The translations under genes and the position numbers were made by a program. 64,000 nt of DNA, from positions 75,569 to 139,568 of the forward strand of contig DATNFO010000040.1 of assembly GCA_035606355.1 (NCBI GenBank), read 5' to 3'. Below are positions 25,325-33,372 of this stretch, in pieces. The notes under the pieces were generated by a model that saw only the letters and a list, made by a program, of their open reading frames with translations, was not told where the DNA came from and did no database searches. Position 1 is the stretch's first letter, and the number at the start of each line of letters is the position of its first letter. Origin of the DNA: Sulfopaludibacter sp035606355. GTDB taxonomy: Bacteria; Acidobacteriota; Terriglobia; Bryobacterales; Bryobacteraceae.

Positions 25325-26436
25325 CTCGGCTTTCGGGAGTCGCAGAACCAGAGGGCTAGTGCGAGGAGCAGCGCCAGGACGGAATCGGACACTTCGGCGA
25401 CGCGTCCGGGGAGGTAGCGCTGTATCCATTCGAGCACCAGCAATGCCGGCGCCAACACTGCCGCTCCGATGCGGTAGGGCGTTCCGGCGCGGCGCCAGAG
25501 CCACAGGACGGCGCCGTAATCGAACAGCTTTCGCGTGAACACGATGAGCCCGGATTCGCGAGGCGCCATGAAACTGGACGCGAACGGGATCCATGAGAAT
25601 CGCGCCGGAGAATCCGTGAAATGGAACGGCGTCAACTCGGCAACCACTACCGCGGCAGCGATGAGGACCACCGCTACGCGCAGCCGCAGCGTGCCGCGCA
25701 AGATCAGCCAGAGCAGCAGCGCCGCCGCAGCGCCGCAGAGTTCTTCGCTCTGCAGAGTGCGTGTGACCACGAAGATCCGCAGCGGCAGACACGCGAGGGC
25801 CACCGCCACCCTCCAGCGGAGGGCTTCGCCGAAGGCCATTTCGATCATCACCGCGACGGCGAGCCACTCCGCGGTGGCAGTGAACGCCTGAACCAGCGAA
25901 AACGACGCCGGCATCCATACCGCCGACAGGGTATTCCGTATGCGCGTTTGGCTGAATACCGGAAAAAATGGATACATCTGGGCACACGTCCAGGCGGCCA
26001 GCAGCAACATTGCCGATACGGCCGTCTGGCGGGAGGCTCGCTGGAACGCGCGCTCGAGCTTCGCGCCGAAAACCAGGGCGGCGATGCATCCGGCGAGAGC
26101 TCCGGCGGTGTTGCTGGCCACATCGGAAAGGCTGGGGTCGCGGCCGGGGACGTATACCTGAAGGTATTCCATGCACAAGGAAAGCAGGAACCCGAAGATC
26201 GCGCCGCCGATTGCCGCTCGATCGCGCCGCCGGAAACTGAGCACCACCAGCGCTCCCACCGGCAGGTAGAGGACGAAATTAAGAACAACGTCCCGCAGGG
26301 CGAAGCGGCTCCAGGCTGTCGGCCAGGAGTGCAGCAGCACGACTAGCGGGTCGGCCGATGCGTCGAAGTGAAATCGCCAGGGGTAAAGAGAGCCGTAAAC
26401 GATCAGTGCGACGGTGAGCAGCAACAGCCGTCGCAT
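25321..26436 (-). CDS. VanZ-like family membrane protein with two VanZ-type halves
   Basis: 371 residues and about nine hydrophobic segments. The N-terminal half has the VanZ pattern (YGSLYPWRF, DVVLNFVLYLPVG, EYLQVYVPGRDPSLSDVASNTAGALAG). The C-terminal half repeats it in degenerate form (ELTPFHF, WIPFASSF, EWIQRYLPGRVAEVSDSVLALLLA). VanZ-like proteins modulate envelope or lipid-linked processes, and the mechanism is not established. The start codon shares one base with the stop of the upstream small membrane protein. Confidence 0.8.
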   Translation of the reverse strand: MRRLLLLTVALIVYGSLYPWRFHFDASADPLVVLLHSWPTAWSRFALRDVVLNFVLYLPVGALVVLSFRRRDRAAIGGAIFGFLLSLCMEYLQVYVPGRDPSLSDVASNTAGALAGCIAALVFGAKLERAFQRASRQTAVSAMLLLAAWTCAQMYPFFPVFSQTRIRNTLSAVWMPASFSLVQAFTATAEWLAVAVMIEMAFGEALRWRVAVALACLPLRIFVVTRTLQSEELCGAAAALLLWLILRGTLRLRVAVVLIAAAVVVAELTPFHFTDSPARFSWIPFASSFMAPRESGLIVFTRKLFDYGAVLWLWRRAGTPYRIGAAVLAPALLVLEWIQRYLPGRVAEVSDSVLALLLALALWFCDSRKPR

Positions 26437-26741
26437 CAGTGTTTCGAAAAACGGCGCAAGCGGAAGAGTTCAGACAGGGAAATGTAAAGGTTGACGAAGC
26501 CGAGGCCGGTGATGGCGCCGCGTACGTAGAGATTGTCCCAGTACGGCCGCCAGCGCATGAGGCTGGCGAAGTAGTTGTGATCCCAGTAATCCGTCCACGG
26601 AAACGCGGCCAGGAAGATACCGATCTCCAGGCAGAAGGTGATCAGGAGGACGGCCGACATCTTGTGATACCAGCGCCACTGCGGGCGCTGCGGCGGCTCG
26701 GCCGGTTCGACGGCGTGCGACCCGGGTTCTTCGGGCATCAT
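26436..26741 (-). CDS. Small two-helix membrane protein
   Basis: 101 residues: a Pro/Glu-rich cytoplasmic head (1-22), a hydrophobic helix at about 28-47, a Trp/Tyr-rich loop (WTDYWDHNYF, RWRPYWDNLYVRG) and a second helix at about 75-92. The ATG overlaps the rnhB stop by 4 nt and its own stop overlaps the VanZ-like start by one base, so three genes are translationally coupled. No family recognised. Confidence 0.65.
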   Translation of the reverse strand: MMPEEPGSHAVEPAEPPQRPQWRWYHKMSAVLLITFCLEIGIFLAAFPWTDYWDHNYFASLMRWRPYWDNLYVRGAITGLGFVNLYISLSELFRLRRFSKH

Positions 26742-27424
26742 GCCGCGCCCGCCGTATCGAACAAGTCCATTTGCGGATTGTAATCCACCGGAAAGATGGC
26801 ACGCGCGCGCACCGGTTCAAAGCTGAGGCGATGGAGCGGAGTGGGTCCGAATTCCTGTATGGCGCGCTGATGCTCTTCGGTGGCGTACCCCTTGTGCGAG
26901 GCAAGTCCGTAGGCTGGAAACACCTGGTCCCAGGCGCGCATGCAGGCGTCGCGATAGACCTTCGCGATGATGGATGCGGCGGCGATCGCGTGGCACCGCA
27001 TATCGCCTTTAATGAGGGAGCGCTGAGGCACGGGAAGATCGATGGGGACGGCGTCGATGAGCAGAAAATCGGGCTTGGGATTGAGGCGGCTGACGGCGAG
27101 GCGCATGGCCATGCGGCTGGCCTGATAGATGTTGAGGTGGTCGATGGTGGCGGCGTCCACGGCGGCGATCGCCCAGGCAGCGGCGCGTTCGCGAATGCGT
27201 TCGTTGAGCACTTCGCGGCGCCCGGCATCCAGCAGTTTGCTATCGTTCAGGCCGCGGATGGCGCGATCGGGCGCAAGAATGACGGCAGCGGCAACGACGG
27301 GGCCGAACAGAGCTCCGCGGCCGACTTCGTCTACTCCGGCGACGGCGGAGAATCCGCGCGCCTGGAGCTCGCGCTCGAGCGTTGCTTCACAACGGTATTT
27401 CGCGCCCGCACCCTCGGGTCGCAT
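26738..27424 (-). CDS. rnhB: Ribonuclease HII
   Basis: 228 residues. Catalytic acidic residues are visible in GVDEVGRG (Asp32, Glu33), in LLIDAVPIDL and in the C-terminal AAASIIAKVYRDACM motif, all standard for RNase HII. The enzyme nicks RNA in RNA-DNA hybrids and at misincorporated ribonucleotides. It lies 17 nt downstream of rplS, the usual neighbour in many bacteria, and is followed by coupled membrane-protein genes. Confidence 0.95.
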   Translation of the reverse strand: MRPEGAGAKYRCEATLERELQARGFSAVAGVDEVGRGALFGPVVAAAVILAPDRAIRGLNDSKLLDAGRREVLNERIRERAAAWAIAAVDAATIDHLNIYQASRMAMRLAVSRLNPKPDFLLIDAVPIDLPVPQRSLIKGDMRCHAIAAASIIAKVYRDACMRAWDQVFPAYGLASHKGYATEEHQRAIQEFGPTPLHRLSFEPVRARAIFPVDYNPQMDLFDTAGAA

Positions 27425-27441
27425 GATTTCGCCTGGAGCGC

Positions 27442-27789
27442 TTATTCGCGTTCCCGCAGACGGGCGGCTTTGCCCTTTAAGCCACGCAGGTAGTACAGTT
27501 TAGCGCGGCGAACGCGACCCGTGCGGATGACATCGATATGGTCGATGACGCGCGCGTTCATGGGGAAAATGCGCTCTACGCCCTGGCCGAAACTGACCTT
27601 GCGTACGGTGATGCTCTCGCCCATGCCGCTGTTGTTGCGGGCGATAACAGTGCCTTCAAACGCCTGGAGGCGCTCTTTATCGCCTTCCTTGATCTTTACG
27701 TGGACACGGATGGTATCGCCCGGCCGAAAAACGGGGAGATCCGTCCGCTTGTTCTTCTCGATAAACTTCGTCAACAACGCGTTCTGCAT
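27442..27789 (-). CDS. rplS: Ribosomal protein L19
   Basis: 115 residues with the complete L19 pattern (FRPGDTIRVHVKIKEGDKERLQAFEG, RKVSFGQGVERIFP, LYYLRGLKGKAARLRE). It has a short upstream AAGGAAAT site. In most genomes rplS directly follows trmD; here 3.7 kb carrying a GH28 pectinase and an ABC permease separates the two, so rplS probably needs its own promoter in the 35-nt gap or inside the permease gene. Confidence 0.97.
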   Translation of the reverse strand: MQNALLTKFIEKNKRTDLPVFRPGDTIRVHVKIKEGDKERLQAFEGTVIARNNSGMGESITVRKVSFGQGVERIFPMNARVIDHIDVIRTGRVRRAKLYYLRGLKGKAARLRERE

Positions 27790-27824
27790 GGAAATTTCCT
27801 TGAATCCTCTAGTTTACACGAAAG

Positions 27825-30173
27825 TTATTCGTTTCGCAGTGCCGCGTTGGGGTCGACGCTCATGGCCCGCCGGGCGGGAAGCCAGCAGGCCAGGGCGGCA
27901 GTTGCCACCACCAGTGTCGCAGCGATTACCGGAGCGGCGACTGGGGTGGCGGCAAGTCCCCAGAGGAGTCCGCGGAGCAGCTTCAGACCAAGCACTGAGC
28001 CGAGCGCTCCAAGGGCAAGTCCCGCGGCTACTGCTGTAAACGACTGCCGGAAAACGAGAGCGTGGATCTTGCCCGGGGTTGCGCCGAGCGCCATGCGGAT
28101 GCCGATTTCTTGCGTGCGCCGCGACGTTGTGTACGCCGTGACGCCGTAGATTCCACCGGCGGCGAGCATCAGCGCGAGGGCGGCGGTGGCAGCCAGGAGA
28201 GACATGAGGAACCGGCGGCCGGCGACCGTATCGCCGATCAGCGTGCGCATGGAAGCGCCCAGAAGTACGGGCTGCCGCGGATCGACACCGGCGATCGCCC
28301 GACGGATGGCGCGCTCCATCTCTTTCGGCGGACGCGAGGTGCGGGCGACGATGAATTGAGCGCGCTGCAGGGCCGCGGCGGCGAGATAGACGGCCGGCTG
28401 ACCTGCGCCATCGAGCGTCGAGTGATGCAGCGAAGCGACCACACCGACGACGCGCTTCCAGTTGGAGGGATGCTCGGGCGTGCAGTTCAGGCAGATGTTG
28501 CTGCCTGCCGGAGCCGCATCGCTCACGAGCACCGCGTCGCTATCGGGCCGCATGTCTTCAGCGGTGAGCCAGCGGCCCGATTTCAGACGCGCGCCGAGGG
28601 TCTGGAGATAGTCCGGACTAACGACGTCGATCTCTCCCACAACACCGGGGGCGAGGAAACCGCCGTGGTTCTCGCCGCTGAAGGGAAGCGCATCGACCGT
28701 GCCCGCCGAGTCGACGCCGGGAATCGCTCGGACGGCGTCGAGGAACTTGCTGTAGATTTCGCCGCGCGAGGCGGGTGTGGGATAGCGATCGGGCGCGGCG
28801 AGCACGACCGCAGCGAAGACGTGGTCGGGATCGAAGCCGGGGTTGGTGTGGACGAGCGAGACGAAGTTGGTGAGCAGTTGGCCGCCGGCGACGACGAGCA
28901 CGACCGCGATCGCGACTTCGGCCGCGACGAGGGTTCCGCGCAACCGGTCGCGGGGAGAAGCGAGAGAGGAGCGTGCCGCGAAATCGCCGGCCCCGGCTCC
29001 GCGCAGCGCGGGCGCGATGCCGAAGACAATTCCGTTGGCCAGCGCGATGGCCAGGGAGAACGCGAAGACGGATAGACCGGCGTGTGCGTTGGTGAGCCGC
29101 GGGATGTTCGCGGGCGCGATGGCCGGGAGCACTCGCCAGGCGAGCGCGGCCAACAGAAATCCGCCGAGACCGCCGAGTCCCGCAAGCACACAGCTTTCCG
29201 TGAGGAGTTGGCGGGCGATGCGCAAGCGCCCGGCGCCCATCGCCATGCGGACCGCGAGTTCGCGGCGGCGCGCGAGGCCGCGGGCGAGCAGTAAATTTGC
29301 GACGTTGGCGCAGCCGATGACGAGGAAGAGGCCGGCGGCTCCGAAGAGCACCCACAGCGCCGGCTTTGCTTGGCCAAGTGCGCTATCGCGGAGCGCCGCG
29401 GCGGAGAGCGTGCGGTCGCGATTGGTGGCGGCAAAATCGCGCGCCAGGTCCGTGCCGATAGACGCGATTTCCTGCCGCGCACTGTCGAGTGAGACGCCGG
29501 GGCGGAGTCGCGCGATGGCTCCGACGGAGCTGGTGGTGAGTGCCGCGGGCTTCAGTTGCAGGATCTCCCAGAACTCAACGTACGGAGCGGGCGTGTGAGT
29601 GGCATCGCGGCGCATGGGAAAGTTGAAGCGCTCCGGCATGACACCCGTGACGGCGTAGGTGCGGCCGCCCGCTGCGACCGCACGGCCTACGATGCGGCGA
29701 TCCGCGTGGAAGCGGGCACGCCACATTCCGTAGCTGAGCAGCAATTCGCCGGGAACTTCGGGGGTACGGCCGAGCATCGGCGTGACTCCCAGGGTAGGGA
29801 AGAGGTTCGGCGAGACCCGTAGTCCGTAGTGGGCTTCGGGTGGCGCACCGCCGTCGCCGGGAAGATCGAGAACCGAATTGCTGTACATCGCGACGGAGGC
29901 GAGAGTGCGAGAACGGCGCGCGATCTCGAGCGCGTCCTGCGGAAACACCCAATCACCGAGCGAGGGCGCGGCGTGCGCGGTGTCGCTGCGAATCTGAATC
30001 AGTTCGGAAGGACGGGAGTAGGGCAGCGGATCGAGCAGCACGGCTTTGACGGCGGTGAAGACTACGGCTGTCGCGCCGATGCTCAGCGCGGTGGAGAGGA
30101 GCGCGATTGCGGTGGTCAGCGGATTGCGGCGAAGGAGGCGCAGGGCCAAGCGAACATCGTGAAACAAAAACAT
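27825..30173 (-). CDS. ADOP-type ABC permease (MacB/FtsX-like, no ATPase)
   Basis: 782 residues from the ATG at 30171-30173; the open frame upstream is antisense to the pectinase. The layout is an N-terminal helix (about 20-42), a MacB-like periplasmic domain (~50-230), three FtsX helices (~270-390), a second periplasmic domain (~420-630) and a second FtsX set (~660-775) ending in WLPARRAMSVDPNAALRNE. This duplicated permease without a nucleotide-binding partner is the acidobacterial duplicated orphan permease architecture. The substrate is unknown. It begins 11 nt after the pectinase gene. Confidence 0.9.
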   Translation of the reverse strand: MFLFHDVRLALRLLRRNPLTTAIALLSTALSIGATAVVFTAVKAVLLDPLPYSRPSELIQIRSDTAHAAPSLGDWVFPQDALEIARRSRTLASVAMYSNSVLDLPGDGGAPPEAHYGLRVSPNLFPTLGVTPMLGRTPEVPGELLLSYGMWRARFHADRRIVGRAVAAGGRTYAVTGVMPERFNFPMRRDATHTPAPYVEFWEILQLKPAALTTSSVGAIARLRPGVSLDSARQEIASIGTDLARDFAATNRDRTLSAAALRDSALGQAKPALWVLFGAAGLFLVIGCANVANLLLARGLARRRELAVRMAMGAGRLRIARQLLTESCVLAGLGGLGGFLLAALAWRVLPAIAPANIPRLTNAHAGLSVFAFSLAIALANGIVFGIAPALRGAGAGDFAARSSLASPRDRLRGTLVAAEVAIAVVLVVAGGQLLTNFVSLVHTNPGFDPDHVFAAVVLAAPDRYPTPASRGEIYSKFLDAVRAIPGVDSAGTVDALPFSGENHGGFLAPGVVGEIDVVSPDYLQTLGARLKSGRWLTAEDMRPDSDAVLVSDAAPAGSNICLNCTPEHPSNWKRVVGVVASLHHSTLDGAGQPAVYLAAAALQRAQFIVARTSRPPKEMERAIRRAIAGVDPRQPVLLGASMRTLIGDTVAGRRFLMSLLAATAALALMLAAGGIYGVTAYTTSRRTQEIGIRMALGATPGKIHALVFRQSFTAVAAGLALGALGSVLGLKLLRGLLWGLAATPVAAPVIAATLVVATAALACWLPARRAMSVDPNAALRNE

Positions 30174-30184
30174 TGAAAACCCTG

Positions 30185-31453
30185 TCAGTGCCGGCCGGGT
30201 GGTACGGAAACCTCGGCATTGTCGGTTACGAGCGGCGGCCCCGATTCCGGCAGAATCTCGACATCGCGGAGCACAATGCCTTTCGCGTTGGTCACGGTGA
30301 AGCCTTTCTTCGCGGAGACGCGGATGTTGTCGAACGTGATCCCCTGAATCGGCATCTCCTTCAGTCCGGTGATCTGCCCGGCGCTGGCGGAGCCGCGAGC
30401 CGTAATGTTGCTGATGTGTATGTCGCGGAAGATGGGCGTGCCGGGGCCGACGGGAAAAAGGTCGGTGGGCTTGTCCGCGCCTTGATAGAAGGTGACGATG
30501 TTGATGGCTTCGGCGACATCCTGCATGACGATGTTGGAGATTGAGATGCCTTCCACAATGCCGCCCCGTCCGCGCTGAGACTTGAGCCGGATTCCCTTGC
30601 CGGTGCCGTGAAAAACGCAGTTGGAGACGGCGACGTTGCGCACTCCGCCGCTCATTTCGCTGCCGATCACGATGCCGCCGTGACCCTGCTTCATGGTGCA
30701 GTTCGTAATGACGATGTCCTCGTCGGGCCGCGCCATTTTTCGGCCAAGCTCGTCTTTGCCGGACTTCAGCGTGATGCAATCGTCGCCTACATCGATGTGG
30801 CAATCGGAGATGTGCACCCAGCGGCAGGATTCCGGATTAATGCCGTCCGTGTTCGGCGAGGGCACGCGATTAGTAATCGTGACGCCGCGGACGTTGACGT
30901 ATTCGCAGAGGAGCGGGTGAATGGTCCAGCTTGCGGAATCGACGAGGCGCACGTTTTCGATGCGCACGTTGCGGCAGCCGACGAGACGGATCATCTGGGG
31001 CCGTCCATGCCGGATCTTGGCGACTTCGGCGAGTTCGGCGGGCGTGGATGCTTTGGCGGTATGGTTCTTGCCGCTGACCATCCACTCGCGTTTCCACCAG
31101 ACCTCGCCTTGCCCGTCGATTGTCCCGGGTCCGGTGATGGAGACGTTCTCGAGGTCCTCGCCATAGATGAGGGAAGAGATTTCCTCGTGGTTGTCCCAAA
31201 CGGATTTGCGGAGAGGGTAATCGGCGGGGTCGCCGCTGCCGAGGATCGTGGCTCCGGCTTCGAGGTGCAGTTCGAGATTGCTGCGGAGTTGGATGGTCCC
31301 GGTGCGGTACTGCCCCGCGGCGACGACGACGGTGCCGCCGGATGCGCAGGCTTCGATAGCTTTGGCGATGCTGTTGCCGAAGTCGCGCGTGTTGCAGGTG
31401 GCGGCTTGCGCGGCAGTGACGGCGAGGGCGAGGAACGCGAGTTTCGGGATCAC
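30185..31453 (-). CDS. Secreted GH28 polygalacturonase-like enzyme
   Basis: 422 residues from GTG, with a signal peptide to about residue 18. It is a right-handed parallel beta-helix with all GH28 catalytic signatures: SPNTDGINPE, GDDCITLKSGKDE, GQGHGGIVIGSE-like (here KQGHGGIVIGSEMSGG) and RLKSQRGRGG. GH28 enzymes hydrolyse alpha-1,4-galacturonosyl or rhamnogalacturonan linkages in pectin. With the permease downstream it forms a two-gene unit inside the ribosomal/tRNA-modification operon. Exo or endo mode cannot be told from sequence alone. Confidence 0.92.
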   Translation of the reverse strand: MIPKLAFLALAVTAAQAATCNTRDFGNSIAKAIEACASGGTVVVAAGQYRTGTIQLRSNLELHLEAGATILGSGDPADYPLRKSVWDNHEEISSLIYGEDLENVSITGPGTIDGQGEVWWKREWMVSGKNHTAKASTPAELAEVAKIRHGRPQMIRLVGCRNVRIENVRLVDSASWTIHPLLCEYVNVRGVTITNRVPSPNTDGINPESCRWVHISDCHIDVGDDCITLKSGKDELGRKMARPDEDIVITNCTMKQGHGGIVIGSEMSGGVRNVAVSNCVFHGTGKGIRLKSQRGRGGIVEGISISNIVMQDVAEAINIVTFYQGADKPTDLFPVGPGTPIFRDIHISNITARGSASAGQITGLKEMPIQGITFDNIRVSAKKGFTVTNAKGIVLRDVEILPESGPPLVTDNAEVSVPPGRH

Positions 31454-31499
31454 GGGCTTACCTACAGGGTTGCATAGATTGTGAAATGGGGACGACGTC

Positions 31500-31526
31500 C
31501 GCGACCGGTCTGGAGACCGGTCGTTA
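31500..31526. repeat. GGA-loop palindrome at the trmD stop codon
   Basis: Stem CGACCGGTC (31502-31510), loop TGGA, complement to 31523. On the minus strand the flank reads TAACGACCGG, and that TAA is the trmD stop codon. The element separates trmD from the inserted pectinase gene. Confidence 0.88.
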
Positions 31527-32216
31527 CTTGATCAGATCCGGGCGGAGGCGCTTTGTTTTGTCGAGCGCCAGTTTTTTTCGGAAGCGGCGGATTTCTTCGT
31601 GATTGCCGTTCATCAGGACTTCGGGCGCCTTCCAGCCCCGGAATTCCGCCGGCCTGGTCCAGTGTGGACAATCGAGCAGTCCTTCGCCATGTCCTTCGGT
31701 TTGGAAGGAATCGAAGGTCGCGGAAGTTTCGTTGCCGAGCACTCCGGGAATCAGGCGAGCGACCGTATCGACAACGACCGCGGCGGCGAGCTCGCCACCT
31801 GAGAGCACGTAATTGCCGATGGAGATTTCGTCGTCGGCAAGATGTTCGGCGACCCGCTCGTCCACGCCTTCATAGCGGCCGCAGATCAGCAGGATTTCCC
31901 GTTCGCGAACGAGCGCGTTGGCCATCGCCTGGTCGAACATGCGGCCTTGCGCGGAGAGTAGCAGCGTTTTTTGTCCTTCGATGCGCGAGGGCCAGATCGC
32001 CTCGACGGCATCGAAAATAGGCTCGCACTTCATGACCATGCCTTCGCCGCCGCCGAAGGGGCGGTCGTCGACAGTTTTGTGACGGTCATGAGTCCAGTCG
32101 CGCAGGTTGTGAATGCGGATGTCGAGCAGTCCTTCCTTGCGGCCGCGGCTGACCACTCCGTGCGCGAAGGGGCCTTCGAAAAACTCGGGGAATATCGTGA
32201 GAACGTGAAAGATCAC
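31524..32216 (-). CDS. trmD: tRNA (guanine-N1-)-methyltransferase
   Basis: 230 residues, standard length. Family motifs: LTIFPEFFEG start, RPFGGGEGMVMK, LICGRYEGVDERV, ISIGNYVLSGGELAA and the trefoil-knot SAM-binding core. It methylates G37 next to the anticodon to prevent frameshifting. The start overlaps rimM by 4 nt. The canonical downstream gene rplS has been displaced. Confidence 0.97.
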   Translation of the reverse strand: MIFHVLTIFPEFFEGPFAHGVVSRGRKEGLLDIRIHNLRDWTHDRHKTVDDRPFGGGEGMVMKCEPIFDAVEAIWPSRIEGQKTLLLSAQGRMFDQAMANALVREREILLICGRYEGVDERVAEHLADDEISIGNYVLSGGELAAAVVVDTVARLIPGVLGNETSATFDSFQTEGHGEGLLDCPHWTRPAEFRGWKAPEVLMNGNHEEIRRFRKKLALDKTKRLRPDLIK

Positions 32217-32731
32217 GGCGCGTTGAGGTCGAGCAAGCCTTCCGGCAATTCTACCGCGATGCGGCGCGTCTTCGGATCAATCTCGACGCAAATGGCGCGG
32301 GCGAAGGGGATCATCACGCCACCGTTGACCACCAGGTTGCCTGCGCCGCCGGAATCGTGCCAGGCGGTGACGCGGCCGATGGATTGGCCCGTTTTGCGGT
32401 CGATGACGTCGCAGCCGACGAGATCGTCCTGAAAGTACTCGTTCTCTTCGAGCGGCACGCGCTCTTCCAGGGGAACGCGCACTTCGGCGCCGCTCAACTG
32501 CTCGGCGTCCGAAATAGAATCGACTCCGCGGAACTTGAAGACGAGCGTTCCCTGGTGGAACCAGATTTCTTCGATGTCAAACGGCTCGGCATGGCCGGAC
32601 AGCCATACGCGCCGGAGAGTTTCGAAGCGGTCGGGTTTACTGGTGAGAGCGAGGGCCGTGACTTCGCCGCGATTCCCCCTGGTTTTCCCCAAGAGGGCTA
32701 TCGTGACCCATCCGGCCTCCGGATCTGTCAT
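32213..32731 (-). CDS. rimM: Ribosome maturation factor RimM
   Basis: 172 residues with an N-terminal RimM beta-barrel (VTIALLGKTRGNRGEV, WLSGH, LVFKFRGVDSISDAEQLSGAEV) and a C-terminal PRC-barrel (YFQDDLVGCDV...IPFARAICVEID). It assists 30S head assembly through S19. The ATG shares one base with the khpA stop (TAATG) and the stop overlaps trmD. Confidence 0.95.
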   Translation of the reverse strand: MTDPEAGWVTIALLGKTRGNRGEVTALALTSKPDRFETLRRVWLSGHAEPFDIEEIWFHQGTLVFKFRGVDSISDAEQLSGAEVRVPLEERVPLEENEYFQDDLVGCDVIDRKTGQSIGRVTAWHDSGGAGNLVVNGGVMIPFARAICVEIDPKTRRIAVELPEGLLDLNAP

Positions 32732-32961
32732 TACTCGAGGATTTCCAACGTAAAGCGGCGGTTGAGCTTCATACCGGCGGCTCCCAAAATGGTACGAATG
32801 GAGCGCGCCGTTCGGCCCTGCTTGCCGATCACTTTGCCAAGATCGCTCGGAGCGACCTTTAATTCCAGCACCGTAACCTGCTCGCCTTCCACCACGCGGA
32901 CGGAAACCTCCTCCGGGATGTCAACCAGAGCTTTCGCGATATCTTCAATTAACTGCTTCAT
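32731..32961 (-). CDS. khpA: KH-domain RNA-binding protein KhpA
   Basis: 76 residues comprising a single KH domain with the GKVIGKQGRTARSIR nucleic-acid loop. KhpA partners KhpB/Jag and binds RNA broadly. Its position between rpsP and rimM is conserved in many bacteria. A 123-nt gap separates it from rpsP, which is longer than other gaps in the operon. Confidence 0.92.
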   Translation of the reverse strand: MKQLIEDIAKALVDIPEEVSVRVVEGEQVTVLELKVAPSDLGKVIGKQGRTARSIRTILGAAGMKLNRRFTLEILE

Positions 32962-33067
32962 TTCACCCCGCCTCCCTCACTGTTCATGGTAGCCGACCCG
33001 GGGGGGCCCATCGCGCTAAATCTGTGTCAAGAGATGCGGCTACGCGTTCTGTTCCTTACAGTTACAC

Positions 33068-33083
33068 GCTAACACGCGTTAGC
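33068..33083 (-). promoter_or_regulatory. Hairpin immediately after rpsP
   Basis: GCTAAC (33068-33073) pairs with 33078-33083 across a 4-nt loop, starting one base after the rpsP stop. There is no U-tract, so it is better read as an mRNA-stabilising or attenuating stem between rpsP and khpA than as a full terminator. Confidence 0.4.
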
Positions 33084-33084
33084 A

Positions 33085-33342
33085 TCAGGCCACCGGTTGA
33101 GGGGCCGCCGCAGGATTCTTTTCGACGAGGGATCGAACGGTGGGGGAGAGTTGCGCGCCGTTCCTGGTCCAGTGTTCGATGCGGTCGTGTTTCAGAACCG
33201 CCACTGCGGGGGTCGATAAAGGATTGTAGTGGCCGACCACTTCGATGGCGCGGCCGTTGCGGGCGCGCTCCTTTTCAATCACGACGACACGATAAAACGG
33301 CTTCTTTTTGGCGCCAAACCGCGCCAGGCGAATCATGAGCAT
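33085..33342 (-). CDS. rpsP: Ribosomal protein S16
   Basis: 85 residues with the S16 pattern (MLMIRLARFGAKKKPFYRVVVIEKERARNGRAIE is spread over residues 1-34; then VGHYNPL and DRIEHWTRNGAQLSPTV). It starts 30 nt after ffh in the same direction, giving the classic ffh-rpsP order. Confidence 0.97.
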   Translation of the reverse strand: MLMIRLARFGAKKKPFYRVVVIEKERARNGRAIEVVGHYNPLSTPAVAVLKHDRIEHWTRNGAQLSPTVRSLVEKNPAAAPQPVA

Positions 33343-33372
33343 GGATACTCCAAAAATTGAAATTACGGCGCT

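Noticed and set aside
30174..30803. N-terminal extension of the ABC permease frame
   Set aside because: It lies antisense within the pectinase gene and the permease begins with a normal MFLFHDVRLALR start at 30173.
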